Assembly: GCF_900186125.1 (NCBI RefSeq)
Contig: NZ_FYBQ01000007.1
Coordinates: forward strand, 62,001 to 126,000
Origin: Listeria goaensis
Lineage (GTDB): Bacteria; Bacillota; Bacilli; Lactobacillales; Listeriaceae
DNA length: 64,000 nt
Reading direction: 5' to 3'
The notes beneath the pieces are model-generated. The model made no database searches. It was given only the letters and a program-made list of their open reading frames with translations, and was not told the DNA's origin. A program made the translations under genes and the position numbers. Positions within the stretch are counted from its first letter, which is position 1. Every line of letters begins with the position of its first letter. Positions 29,057-39,900 of the stretch are shown here, piece after piece.

Positions 29057-30085
29057 ATGAAAAAGAGAGTGGCGATAATTGGGGCAGGGCAAGTGGCAGA
29101 AACGGTTCATGCTGAGTATTATAAGACGCGACCGGAGCTTATTCTTGCGGCTGTTTGTGATCCGAATTTAAAGCGTGCGGAGGAATTTGCGGAACAAAAC
29201 GGCTTTTTAGCAGCATATTCGGATGCTAAATCGCTGTTTTTAAATGAAAAAGTGGATATGGTGAGCATTTGTACGCCGAATCGTTTCCACTTTGAAAATG
29301 TGATGTTGGCGCTTCAAAACGGTGCGCACGTCATGTGCGAGAAGCCACCTGCGATGACGCCTGAAGAGGCGCTCGCGATGGCTGAGGAAGCCGCATCAAG
29401 AGGGCTCGTACTCGCGTATGATTTTCACCACCGTTTTTCAGATGAAGCGCGGTTTTTAAAACAAGAGAAAAAGCTTTTTGGCGACATTTATATTGCCCGT
29501 GCTAGAGCGCTTCGGCGTTCTGGCGTGCCGGGTTGGGGGACGTTTACGAACAAGGAAATTCAAGGCGGAGGGCCGCTGATTGATATTGGCATTCACATGC
29601 TCGATACGGCGATGTACGTGCTTGATTTCCCGGAAGTTAAGCGCGTTATGGCAAAAAGTTTCCAAAAAATTGGTACGAAAAAACGGACGGGCTCGTTTGG
29701 CAGCTGGGATCCGGAAAAATTCACGGTGGAAGATGCGCTTCTCGGCTGGATTGAGTTTGCGGACGGGAGTGTGCTGGAACTCGAAACGTCTTTTGCTTTG
29801 CATATGAAGGAAGAACGGATTTTTGATGTTGCGTTTTTCGGGGATCGGGCGGGCGGAACGCTCTACCCAGCGGAAATTTATACGGATACGGACGGCGAGC
29901 TAGAAATGCTCCGGGAACCTCGTTTTAATCAAAAAGATAGTCATCCAGAAAGCATGGCGGCTTTTGTTGAAAAAGTTCTTTCAGGGACGGGTGAAGTCGC
30001 TTCCGGCGAGCAAGGGTATGTCATCCAGCGTCTTGTTGCCGCACTTTATGAGTCCGCCGAGAAGGAAGAGTGTGTCTATTTATGA
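29057..30085 (+). CDS. Gfo/Idh/MocA-family oxidoreductase (YcjS-like glucoside 3-dehydrogenase)
   Basis: A 342-residue NAD(P)-dependent oxidoreductase. The N-terminal Rossmann motif is VAIIGAGQVAETVHAEYY; the family motif CEKPPAMTPEEALAM supplies the conserved lysine (EKP), and the catalytic region has GGGPLIDIGIHMLDTAMYVL with the conserved Asp/His pair. E. coli YcjS reduces or oxidises C3 of D-glucosides, acting opposite to YcjQ. It overlaps the GH65 gene by 4 nt. The family is certain; the substrate is taken from operon order. Confidence 0.83.
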   Translation: MKKRVAIIGAGQVAETVHAEYYKTRPELILAAVCDPNLKRAEEFAEQNGFLAAYSDAKSLFLNEKVDMVSICTPNRFHFENVMLALQNGAHVMCEKPPAMTPEEALAMAEEAASRGLVLAYDFHHRFSDEARFLKQEKKLFGDIYIARARALRRSGVPGWGTFTNKEIQGGGPLIDIGIHMLDTAMYVLDFPEVKRVMAKSFQKIGTKKRTGSFGSWDPEKFTVEDALLGWIEFADGSVLELETSFALHMKEERIFDVAFFGDRAGGTLYPAEIYTDTDGELEMLREPRFNQKDSHPESMAAFVEKVLSGTGEVASGEQGYVIQRLVAALYESAEKEECVYL

Positions 30086-32226
30086 GATGGTCAGAACGCG
30101 AATTTAAAATGGAATGTTTAAATAAATATGGCACTCTTTTTACGGTTGGAAATGGAAATCTAGGCGTGCGCGGCGCGTTTGAAGAGGACTACTCCGAGCA
30201 GGTGCGCGGCATGTATGTAGCGGGACTTTACAATAAGCCTGCTGGCGGCGTCAGCGCCGAACTCGTCAACTTGCCTGATGTGATGCGGTTTAAAATTACA
30301 CTGGACGGTGAAGTGTTCTCCATGCAGCTAGGAAAGCTCGCTCAATTTGAACTATCCTTAGATTTGGCGACAGGAGAACTCGTCCGCCAAATTGAGTGGC
30401 GCAGTCCGAAAAACAAGTCCTATCAATTGGAGTTTCGCCGTTTTGCGTCCAAACAAACGAAGTCGCTTATTGCGAGCCGTGTGTCGATTACACCGCTTTC
30501 TGGCGACGCTCTAATTACAATTGAAACGGGCATTGATGGGCAGCAAACCAATTTTGGCACACAGCAATTAATTGAGCGGGAACTGCGCGTTTTGGGGGAA
30601 ACTCGCATGTATGCTTCGTATGAAACAACAGAAAGCCAAGCGAACATGACGATTATTTCAACGCTTTCTGAAAAAGCTGTTTTTTTTGCGAAAAATCGCC
30701 AATTAACGGGTAAAGTAACGTATCAAGCAGTGAAAAATAAAATGATAACGCTTCAAAAAATGACGCATATTTTCACAGATGCTGAAATCGATATAGCTGC
30801 TATTCCAGCAGAAAATTATGATGCTTGTTTGGCAGAATCAGCATCAAAATGGCAGGAATTTTGGCAAGTTGCGGGTATTCAAATTCAAGCGGACGATGCG
30901 CATGACCAATTGCTCGTTTCATTTGCGCTGTACCATCTTGAAATTATGACGCCAAATGGGGAGGTGCCTCTTAGTGTCGGCGCGAAAGGGCTGACCGGAG
31001 AGGGCTACAAGGGGCACGTTTTTTGGGACACGGAAATCTTTATTTTACCTTTTGTGCTACATAAAAAGCCAAGTGAAGCCAAAAGCCTGCTGCTCTACCG
31101 CTATCACCGCCTTGAAAAAGCGCGTGAAAAAGCGCGTAAGAACGGCTACAAAGGAGCTTTATTCCCGTGGGAAAGTGCTTTTAGTGGCGATGAGGAGACG
31201 CCTCTTTTTGCGGCGATTAATATTCAAACTGGGAAGCGGCAGAAAATTGCGTCGGCGCTTGCGGAGCACCACATTGTGGCGGATATTGCATTTGCGGTGG
31301 TGGCTTATTACGCGGCGACGAAAGACGATGCTTTTATGCGCGCTTGCGGGGCTGAATTGCTCCTCGAAACGGCGAAATTTTGGCTAAGTCGCGCGGAAAA
31401 AGCGGGAGCCAAGCTCGTTATTCGGGACGTCATTGGGCCTGATGAATACACGGAACACGTTGATAATAACGCCTACACGAACTATATGGCGCACTTTAAC
31501 GTGCAGGAAGCCGCCAAATGGAACCCAGCGTTTAAACCGCAGGCGGAAAAATTTTTGCAAGGACTTCATTTGCCAAAACCGAACGCGGAGGGTATCATTC
31601 CACAAGACGATACTTTTTTACAGAAGCCCGTTATTTCTTTGGAAAAATATAAGAAAAAACAAGGTAGCCAAAGCATTTTGCTAGACTACGCGCGTTCAGA
31701 AGTCAACGAAATGCAAATTTTAAAACAGGCCGATGTGGTTATGCTGCTCTATTTATTCCCGGCGCTGTTTCCAAAAAATGTTATGGCAAAAAATTTAGCA
31801 TTTTATGAGGCGCGAACGATTCATGATTCATCGCTTAGTAAAGCCATTCATGCCATTGTAGCTCAGTGGTGTGGCAACCGCGAACTTAGTTACCGCTTTT
31901 TCAAAGAGGCTTGTCGCATTGATTTTGGCGATAATCCGCACTCGTCAGATGACGGAATTCACGCGGCCTCACTTGGCGCCATTTGGCTCATGGTGATTCA
32001 CGGTTTTTCTGGCATTCAAATTCGCGACGGCGTCCTATCGGTTAATCCGGATTTACCGGATAGCTGGCATGAATTGCGTTTTCAGTTCTGCTATTTAGGA
32101 GAACAATTGGCTTTTGCGCTCACAAAAAGCGCGCTTCGTATCGAAAAACAAACGGATGTGCCGATGCAGCTTTCCGTTTTAGGCAAAAAATATGTGTTAG
32201 AACAAACATTAACAATAAAATTTTAG
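30082..32226 (+). CDS. GH65 glycoside phosphorylase (kojibiose/maltose-type, YcjT-like)
   Basis: A 714-residue inverting phosphorylase that would cut an alpha-glucosyl disaccharide with phosphate to beta-glucose 1-phosphate and a sugar. Visible features: N-terminal beta-sandwich (GTLFTVGNGNLGVRG), the (alpha/alpha)6 barrel with GLTGEGYKGHVFWDTEIF, and the catalytic acid Glu455 in IGPDEYTEHVDNNAY. The phosphate-binding region SSDDGIHAASLGA is present. I use the ATG at 30082, which overlaps the previous stop (ATGA), rather than the GTG four codons upstream. E. coli YcjT, at the same operon place, is a kojibiose phosphorylase. No beta-phosphoglucomutase follows here. Confidence 0.85.
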   Translation: MRWSEREFKMECLNKYGTLFTVGNGNLGVRGAFEEDYSEQVRGMYVAGLYNKPAGGVSAELVNLPDVMRFKITLDGEVFSMQLGKLAQFELSLDLATGELVRQIEWRSPKNKSYQLEFRRFASKQTKSLIASRVSITPLSGDALITIETGIDGQQTNFGTQQLIERELRVLGETRMYASYETTESQANMTIISTLSEKAVFFAKNRQLTGKVTYQAVKNKMITLQKMTHIFTDAEIDIAAIPAENYDACLAESASKWQEFWQVAGIQIQADDAHDQLLVSFALYHLEIMTPNGEVPLSVGAKGLTGEGYKGHVFWDTEIFILPFVLHKKPSEAKSLLLYRYHRLEKAREKARKNGYKGALFPWESAFSGDEETPLFAAINIQTGKRQKIASALAEHHIVADIAFAVVAYYAATKDDAFMRACGAELLLETAKFWLSRAEKAGAKLVIRDVIGPDEYTEHVDNNAYTNYMAHFNVQEAAKWNPAFKPQAEKFLQGLHLPKPNAEGIIPQDDTFLQKPVISLEKYKKKQGSQSILLDYARSEVNEMQILKQADVVMLLYLFPALFPKNVMAKNLAFYEARTIHDSSLSKAIHAIVAQWCGNRELSYRFFKEACRIDFGDNPHSSDDGIHAASLGAIWLMVIHGFSGIQIRDGVLSVNPDLPDSWHELRFQFCYLGEQLAFALTKSALRIEKQTDVPMQLSVLGKKYVLEQTLTIKF

Positions 32227-32237
32227 GAGGTAGCGCC

Positions 32238-33350
32238 ATGAAAGTAGTGATTGCGCCCGATTCATTTAAAGAGAGTTTGTCCGCGAAAGAAGTGGCTGCA
32301 AGCATTCGCGCAGGTTTTGCGCAGGTTTTCCCACACGCAGAATACGTTTTGCTTCCAGTAGCTGATGGCGGCGAAGGGACGCTCGCGGTGCTTTCTGACG
32401 CGTACGAAGCGGAAGTTCAGGAGCTCGAAGTAACTGGCCCTTTGGGAGGAAAGCGGAATGTGTCATACGCTTTTAAAGAGCACACTGCTTTCATTGAAAT
32501 GGCCGAAGTTTGCGGGCTCGACTTAATCCCGCGTGAAATGCGCAACCCTCTAAAAGTGAGCACATTTGGCGTCGGGGAACTCATTCGCCATGCGATAAAT
32601 TTGGGCGCCACAGAAATTCTAGTCGGCGTTGGCGGTAGCGCCTCAAATGATGGTGGAATTGGAATGGCAGCAGGTATGGGCTACCGCTTCCTAGACGCTG
32701 CGGGAAATGAAGTGGCACCAATTGGTGAAAACCTAGCGCGCATCACGCAAATTGATGGCACAGGTGTTCCAAAGACGCTTGAAAACGTCAAAATTCGCGT
32801 CATAAGCGATGTGGCGAGTCCGCTTTGTGGGGATAACGGCGCGACAGCCATTTTTGGACCTCAAAAAGGGTTGCCGCAAGCTGAAATTGCCCGCGTTGAT
32901 GCCATGCTCGCTGATTTTTATACCCGCCATTTTGGCCGCATTCCAACTGAACCAGGTAGCGGAGCGGGAGGTGGAATGGGTGCAGGACTTGCCGAATTCC
33001 TTTCTGCGGAACTAAACGCTGGAATTGAATTCGTCTTAGCTCGCTTAAAGATGCAAGAAGTCTGCCAAGATGCTGATCTTATCATTGTGGGCGAAGGGCG
33101 CATGGACGGTCAAACCGCGCAAGGAAAAGCGCCGCTTGGTGTAGCAAAATGTGCCCCCAAAAACGTGCCCGTCATCGCCATCTGTGGTAGTGTGACAGAA
33201 GACGTTTCGGAGCTTTATTCAAAAGGTATTACGGCTGTTTTCCCTTCAATAGGTCGTGTAGCTTCGCTTGCTGAAACGCTCTATGACGCGGCTGAAAATA
33301 TTGAACGGACAGCTCGCAATGTCGCAGCGCTAGTGACAAGAGGCTTCTAA
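32238..33350 (+). CDS. glycerate 2-kinase (GarK/GlxK family)
   Basis: A 370-residue glycerate kinase of the class with the start MKVVIAPDSFKESLSAKEVAASI. Family motifs: ADGGEGT, GVGGSASNDGGIGMAAGMG, GAGGGMGAGL and VGEGRMDGQTAQGKAP. The enzyme phosphorylates D-glycerate to 2-phosphoglycerate for glycolysis. It is the last gene of the operon (12 nt after the GH65 gene), ahead of a terminator. Its presence supports a glycerate-releasing first enzyme, that is, glucosylglycerate phosphorylase, and takes the place that ycjU has in E. coli. Confidence 0.93.
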   Translation: MKVVIAPDSFKESLSAKEVAASIRAGFAQVFPHAEYVLLPVADGGEGTLAVLSDAYEAEVQELEVTGPLGGKRNVSYAFKEHTAFIEMAEVCGLDLIPREMRNPLKVSTFGVGELIRHAINLGATEILVGVGGSASNDGGIGMAAGMGYRFLDAAGNEVAPIGENLARITQIDGTGVPKTLENVKIRVISDVASPLCGDNGATAIFGPQKGLPQAEIARVDAMLADFYTRHFGRIPTEPGSGAGGGMGAGLAEFLSAELNAGIEFVLARLKMQEVCQDADLIIVGEGRMDGQTAQGKAPLGVAKCAPKNVPVIAICGSVTEDVSELYSKGITAVFPSIGRVASLAETLYDAAENIERTARNVAALVTRGF

Positions 33351-33391
33351 AAGCTGATTTTTTGAGTTCGTTTCAAGATAAATAGATTTAA

Positions 33392-33455
33392 AAGCATAAA
33401 TCTAGTAATAAAGCCATTTTGAGGATGGTAGTTACTAGGTTTATGCTTATTTTTG
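33392..33455 (+). terminator. terminator of the sugar operon
   Basis: AAGCATAAATCTAGTAA and TTACTAGGTTTATGCTT form a 17-bp stem (one G-U pair) with a 23-nt loop, followed by ATTTTTGTTT, 42 nt after the glycerate kinase stop. Confidence 0.82.
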
Positions 33456-33522
33456 TTTATCATAATGCTGAAGTAGGATATAAGGTAGAACTTTAAAGAA
33501 TTGCCACAAACAAGATTTGAAA

Positions 33523-33537
33523 TGTGTAAACTACACA
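33523..33537. promoter_or_regulatory. palindrome, copy 1 of a duplicated regulatory block
   Basis: TGTGTAAACTACACA, a perfect 6-bp inverted repeat with a 3-bp centre, 21 bp upstream of TATAAT. It aligns with the second copy at 33835-33849 including flanking AAATG and the downstream GTTTNAAAGTTA-like sequence. A regulator binding site is likely; its identity is unknown. Confidence 0.5.
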
Positions 33538-33834
33538 AGCGTTTCAAAGTTATCAATTATAATATGATAGGGTGTGATTGAAACAAAAGTTTAAGTTTTT
33601 TATTGCGTTTAAAATTTTATAACATTTTTCTTTTCAGCGATATAAAATAAAGCCAAATATTTTCTGTAATTTTTACGTTGTCCGTGGTTTTATTTTAATC
33701 ATGGAAAAGTTATTTAGTTAATCATGTGGTGACAATAAAGAACGTTTATTAAAGAGTTGTTTTAGGATAGTGAAAGCAATGGTTTAATAGAGATTGACTA
33801 ATGTTTTAAAAATAGTCACAAAAATTTTTTTAAA

Positions 33835-33849
33835 TGTGTAAATTACGCA
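33835..33849. promoter_or_regulatory. palindrome, copy 2 of a duplicated regulatory block
   Basis: TGTGTAAATTACGCA, one change from a perfect TGTGTA-N3-TACACA repeat. It lies 117 bp before the surface-protein start and is followed by GGTTTTGAAGTTAGTAATGC, matching the sequence after copy 1. Confidence 0.5.
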
Positions 33850-33965
33850 TAGGTTTTGAAGTTAGTAATGCTAAAATCTAATGGCATACGGTATTATATG
33901 CAACCACATTTCGTAAGAGAAAGGATGTTTATCAAATTAATAGATTACAAAGGAAGGGAAGAAAG

Positions 33966-36900
33966 ATGCCAAATTTCAAAAAAGGATTTGCTGGCATTGC
34001 AATTTTGCTATTGATCATTCAAACGCTTGTATCTCCCATTGTTAGTTTAGCTGCAACAAACACTAACTCAGGTACAGAAGATCAAGTGCTTAAATTATCA
34101 ACGGAAAATCAGAACGTTAAAACGGGCTCTAATTTTGATGTTCATATTTCCCAAACAAGTGGTGATACAGCAACAATTGCAATCCCAAATGATATTTCCT
34201 TTGATAAAGTTGCCGACAACAACTTAAAAGCAAACATTAAAACTGCAACTTTTAACCAAGATAAATCAGAAATCACGATTACTTGGAATGAGGATAAAAA
34301 AGATAACGCCGCTGATTTAACATTGAAGGCTGAAAAAGCGGGTAATTATGGTCTTATCGGTAAAACAACTATAGATGGTGTGGATCACACATCAAACACA
34401 TTGCTAATTACGGCAGAAAGCTCGTTAGGAACGCCTTCACTTAAATCTGGGACTGTCAATGCTGATATTGATATTGCTCCAGTGAACGCTTCTGTTCAAG
34501 CAGGGCAAGATACTGTTTTTGCTTTGAACTTTAAAGTAACAGGAAGTCAAATAACATATCAAAATGCAAATATTACTATTGATCTTCCAGCGAATGGTTC
34601 ATTTACGCAGGATTTAAATGAGTTGGCCATTTTCAATGTTGTTCCAAGCTATGATGCTAATGCACATCGTTTAACGTATCATTTTGATACATTAAGTGCT
34701 GGGCAAGCAGAGCAAGTAATTATTAAGGTACACACTGAAAATGGTGTCACAACGGATGGAACACAGTTCGTTGCAAAGGCTAGTTTCACAGCTGATAATT
34801 TTACTGGAAATGCAACAGATGATGCAACTGTTACAGCAAAAGCTTCATCAAGTGTTTCGGTTTCAAAAGCATATGTAGAAACATTGAAAAATGGTACTGC
34901 AAGTAGTGATCCAGCAGTAGAAGGCGATACTGGTGTATGGTCTATCAAAGTTAATGCAGATGCAAAAGACACAGGCTTACTTTACTTTAAAGAAGGAAGT
35001 AAAATTAAAGTAGTAGATACGATTCCCGCGGGATTAACTTATGTTAGTGATGATTCTGGCGGAGTGTATGATAGCGCAGCACGAACTGTAACATGGGAAT
35101 TTGATGCACCTACGATTGATGCACAAAAAGCAGTAGCAAGCGGAGATTCCTTATTTAATAAAACGATTGAAGTCCGTACGACTTATGATGCGGGCATAAC
35201 GGAGATAACATCCTATACGAATACCGCTACGGTTTCAGCTGTAGATTACAGTGATCAAGCGATTTCTAAGGATGCAACCGCTAAGACGTATGCGGGTCCA
35301 TTTGGTGGAGATGTTCCAGCACCATCTGGAACGCTTATTAGTCCATCGCATTATGGTCCTAAGGATGCAGAAGGCGGTGTTGGCGGAGATAGTGCTAATC
35401 CAAATCCAAGTGTATATGATAGTGCTCGTTTAGGATTTTTACTTGCTTTAACAAACTATTTAACAAATAGTCCTACAATGGATTATGATAAATACGAAGT
35501 GAATTATAATATTGATAATGCATTAAATTTAAGTGAGTTCGTGATTAATCCTAGTGATTATAACCCGGATGCTGCTCCCCCTGATGCGGTTTCTGTTGAC
35601 CCTTCAAAAGAATCGAAAGTGGATATCTATGTCACGATTAATGGGCAAGAACAATTACTAGCACAAGGTGTTGGACCAGGAACATATAAATTACATGATT
35701 ATGGAATTGCTGATGGGACGCATGTTAGTAAGATTCGGTATTCCTATCAATATCGACCAGCAGGATATAATAATTGGATTTATATGTATTATAGTGTGAC
35801 ACCTGGATACACTGGTGGAGTTACTAACACGGTTTCTTATGATGTGACAGGTTACAATGCAGAAGGAAATCAAGTTTCTTGGAATAATGATGCTGATATG
35901 AATGATAGTTCGACGCTGACAGGCGAGAGAACGGCAACCATTGTTCCAAAACCAGCAGGTTCGATTCCAATTCTTAGTAGCTCTATCAAAATAGTAAATC
36001 AAGAAAACGGGATTGTTCAACCAGGAAGAAATTTTGTTCAAGGTCAATTAGCTAATGACACTTCTTCTGTAGAAAAAGCAGGAAGTCCATTAGAAGAGAT
36101 GTTGTTGCTTCCAAAAGGGGTTACCGTGGATGAAGCGAATCCTATGTATCAAATGGCTGATCAGCTTGCGTGGGGATCAGCTACCACTGATGGAAATAAC
36201 GAAGAGGGAACTATTAAAATAGTTGATTCCAACTACAATGGAACGGGGCAACAACTAATTCACGTTAAATGGAATGAAGATAGTTTATATCCTGGAAAAT
36301 CCATTTCTTATTTCTTCGCTGTTAATATTGCCGAAGATGCACCATCTACTTTAACACCAATGGTCTATGGTTCGGTTGGAGACGCTAATTTTGATGTTCC
36401 AACACAAACCGGGGATGTTATTACTAATTCTGTTAAAGTACAAGATACAAATGATATTAATGGCAATGGTAATGTAGATGAAAACTTAGTAGTTTCAGGT
36501 AATAAATACTATATTCTTCGCGAAGATAAGATTACGACTTCTAAACTTGTTAAAGGCGACCAAGATACGGAGTTTTCTAAATTTGGTCATACTTCATTAG
36601 GTGGAACAATTGATTATCAACTTAATCTTACAAATGACGGAGAAACCCAAGTTAATCAAATGGTATTAATGGACGTACTTCCTTCTGTTGGCGATTTAGG
36701 TATTACAGATAATACACAACGGGGAAGCCAATTTACACCAATTATGACGGGTCCGATTACAGTTCCGGCTGAATGGGCTGGAAAAGTAGCCATCACTTAT
36801 AGTACGGCTACTAATCCGACTAGAGATGATTTAACAGAAAACGTTCTTTATCCAGAAACAACAACTCCAATTACAAATCCAATAGATGCGCAACAACCAA

Positions 36901-39900
36901 ATTGGATGGACGCAACATCTGTAATGGATTGGAGTCAAATTCACAGCTTTAAGATTACTTTACTTGATAATGCAAGCTTTAATACTGGTGATAACATCGC
37001 GTTAAACTTCTCTATGCAAGCACCAACAGTGTTAGATGCAAGTTTAACAAACCCAACAATCGATGAACAAACTCGTGCAGCATGGAATTCATTTGCTTAT
37101 GCTTCTAACAATCTACAAGCTGTTGAACCTGAACGTGTTGGTGTCGTTGTTAATGATGTACCGGAAGAACCAGTCATTCATAAAGATGTTGAGAACACAC
37201 AACATGTAGACTTAACAAATCGTGATGATAGCTTTGACTGGCATGTAAATGCAATTTTTGGAAACACAACATCAACATGGACAGAAGCAAGTATCACCGA
37301 TACCATTAACGACTCACTAGATATTCAAAATGTTACTGTAGTTGATGAAAACGGAACAGATGTAACAAGCAATGGTCAAGTAAACATTGACGGTAACAAC
37401 ATTTCGTTTGACTTAGCGATGCAAGATGGTAGTTTTAATTATTTAGCAGGTCATACGTACACGATGACAGTTACGACAAAAATTAAAGATAGCGCAACAG
37501 ACGCAGAATTAGCACCATATATTGCTTCAGGAGGAATTCCAAACCAAGCGGATCTACACTTTGGTGATGCCGGAGAAGTGATTCACTCTGAAATTCCAAC
37601 TGTTACTCCACCGCCAGAGGAACCAGTCATTCATAAAGATGTTGAGAATACACAACATGTAGACTTAACAAATCGTGATGATAGCTTTGACTGGCATGTA
37701 AATGCAACTTTTGGAAACACAACATCAACATGGACAGAAGCAAGTATCACCGATACCATTAACGACTTACTAGATATTCAAAATGTTACTGTAGTTGATG
37801 AAAATGGAACAGACGTAACAAGTAATGGTCAAGTAAACATTGATGGTAATAACATTTCGTTTGACTTAGCAACGCAAAATGGCGATTTCGCATATTTAGC
37901 AGGTCATACGTACACGATGACGATTACGACAAAAATCAAAGATAGTGCAACAGATGAAGAATTAGCACCATATATTGCTTCAGGAGGAATTCCAAACCAA
38001 GCGGATCTACACTTTGGTGATGCCGGAGAAGTGATTCACTCTGAAATTCCAACTGTTACTCCACCGCCAGAGGAACCAGTCATTCATAAAGATGTTGAGA
38101 ATACACAACATGTAGACTTAACAAATCGTGATGATAGCTTTGACTGGCATGTAAATGCAACTTTTGGAAACACAACATCAACATGGACAGAAGCAAGTAT
38201 CACCGATACCATTAACGACTTACTAGATATTCAAAATGTTACTGTAGTTGATGAAAATGGAACAGACGTAACAAGTAATGGTCAAGTAAACATTGATGGT
38301 AATAACATTTCGTTTGACTTAGCAACGCAAAATGGCGATTTCGCATATTTAGCAGGTCATACGTACACGATGACAGTTACGACAAAAATTAAAGATAGCA
38401 CAACAGACGCAGAATTAGCACCGTATATTGCTTCAGGAGGAATTCCAAACCAAGCGGATCTACACTTCGGTAATGCTGGAGAAGTGATTCACTCTGAAAT
38501 TCCAACTGTTACTCCACCGCCAGAAGAACCAGTGATTCATAAAGATGTTGAAAACGTGCAACACCTTGACTTAACAAACCGCGATGATAGCTTTGACTGG
38601 CATGTAAATGCAACTTTTGGAAACACAACAACAACATGGGCGGAAGCAAGTATCACCGATACTATTAACGACTTACTAGACATTCAAAATGTTACTGTAG
38701 TTGATGAAAATGGAACAGACGTAACAAGTAATGGTCAAGTAAACATTGATGGTAATAACATTTCGTTTGACTTAGCAACGCAAAATGGCGATTTCACATA
38801 TTTAGCAGGTCATACGTACACGATGACGATTACGACAAAAATCAAAGATAGTGCAACAGATGAAGAATTAGCACCATATATCGCATCAGGAGGAATTCCA
38901 AACCAAGCAGATTTACACTTTGGTAATGCTGGAGAAGTGATTCACTCTGAAATTCCAACTGTGACGCCTCCGCCGGAGGAACCAGTGATTCATAAAGATG
39001 TGGAAAACACACAACATGTAGATTTAACAAACCGTGATGACAGCTTTGACTGGCATGTGAACGCAGAGTTTGGAAATACAACAACATCATGGACAGAAGC
39101 AAGTATTACGGATACAATCAATGACTTACTAGACATTCAAAATGTAACCGTCGTAGATGAAAACGGAACAGATGTAACAGCCAATGGTCAAGTAAACATT
39201 GACGGCAACAACATTTCATTTGATTTAGCAATGAAAAATGGTGATTTCACGTATTTAGCAGGTCATACGTACACGATGACAATTACAACCAAAATCAAAG
39301 CTAGTGCGACAGATGAAGAATTAGCACCATATATCGCATCAGGAGGAATTCCAAACCAAGCAGATCTACACTTTGGTAATGCCGGAGAAGTGATTCATTC
39401 TGAAATTCCAACTGTTACTCCACCGCCAGAGGAACCAGTGATTCATAAAGATGTTGAAAACGTGCAACACCTAGACTTAACAAACCGCGATGACAGCTTT
39501 GACTGGCATGTAAATGCAACTTTTGGAAACACAACAACATCATGGGCAGAAGCAAGTATCACCGATACTATTAACGACTTACTAGACATTCAAAATGTTA
39601 CTGTAGTTGATGAAAATGGAACAGACGTAACAAGCAATGGTCAAGTAAACATTGACGGTAACAACATTTCGTTTGACTTAGCAATGAAAAATGGCGATTT
39701 CACATATTTAGCAGGTCATACGTACACGATGACAGTTACGACAAAAATTAAAGATAGTGCAACAGACGAAGAATTAGCACCATATATTGCTTCAGGAGGA
39801 ATTCCAAACCAAGCGGATCTACACTTTGGTAATGCCGGAGAAGTGATTCACTCTGAAATTCCAACTGTTACTCCACCGCCAGAGGAACCAGTGATTCATA

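Larger units (their letters stand above)
33456..33965 (+). other. AT-rich leader region upstream of the giant surface protein
   Basis: About 510 bp without a credible gene on either strand. It holds two similar blocks roughly 312 bp apart, each with an inverted repeat TGTGTA-N3-TACRCA followed by about 35 bp of related sequence that ends in a TATAAT-like (33558-33563) or TAAAAT-like -10 hexamer. No clear -35 is seen, which suggests activator-dependent promoters. A purine-rich ribosome site (GGAAGGGAAG) precedes the ATG at 33966. Confidence 0.55.

Noticed and set aside
31052-31387. Basic Arg/Lys-rich protein in an alternate frame of the GH65 gene
   Set aside because: It is wholly contained in the GH65 gene in a shifted frame with no ribosome site; composition reflects codon shadows.
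33351-33965. PrfA box or known virulence regulator site upstream of the surface protein
   Set aside because: No TTAACA-N2-TGTTAA-like sequence is present; the palindromes have a different sequence.
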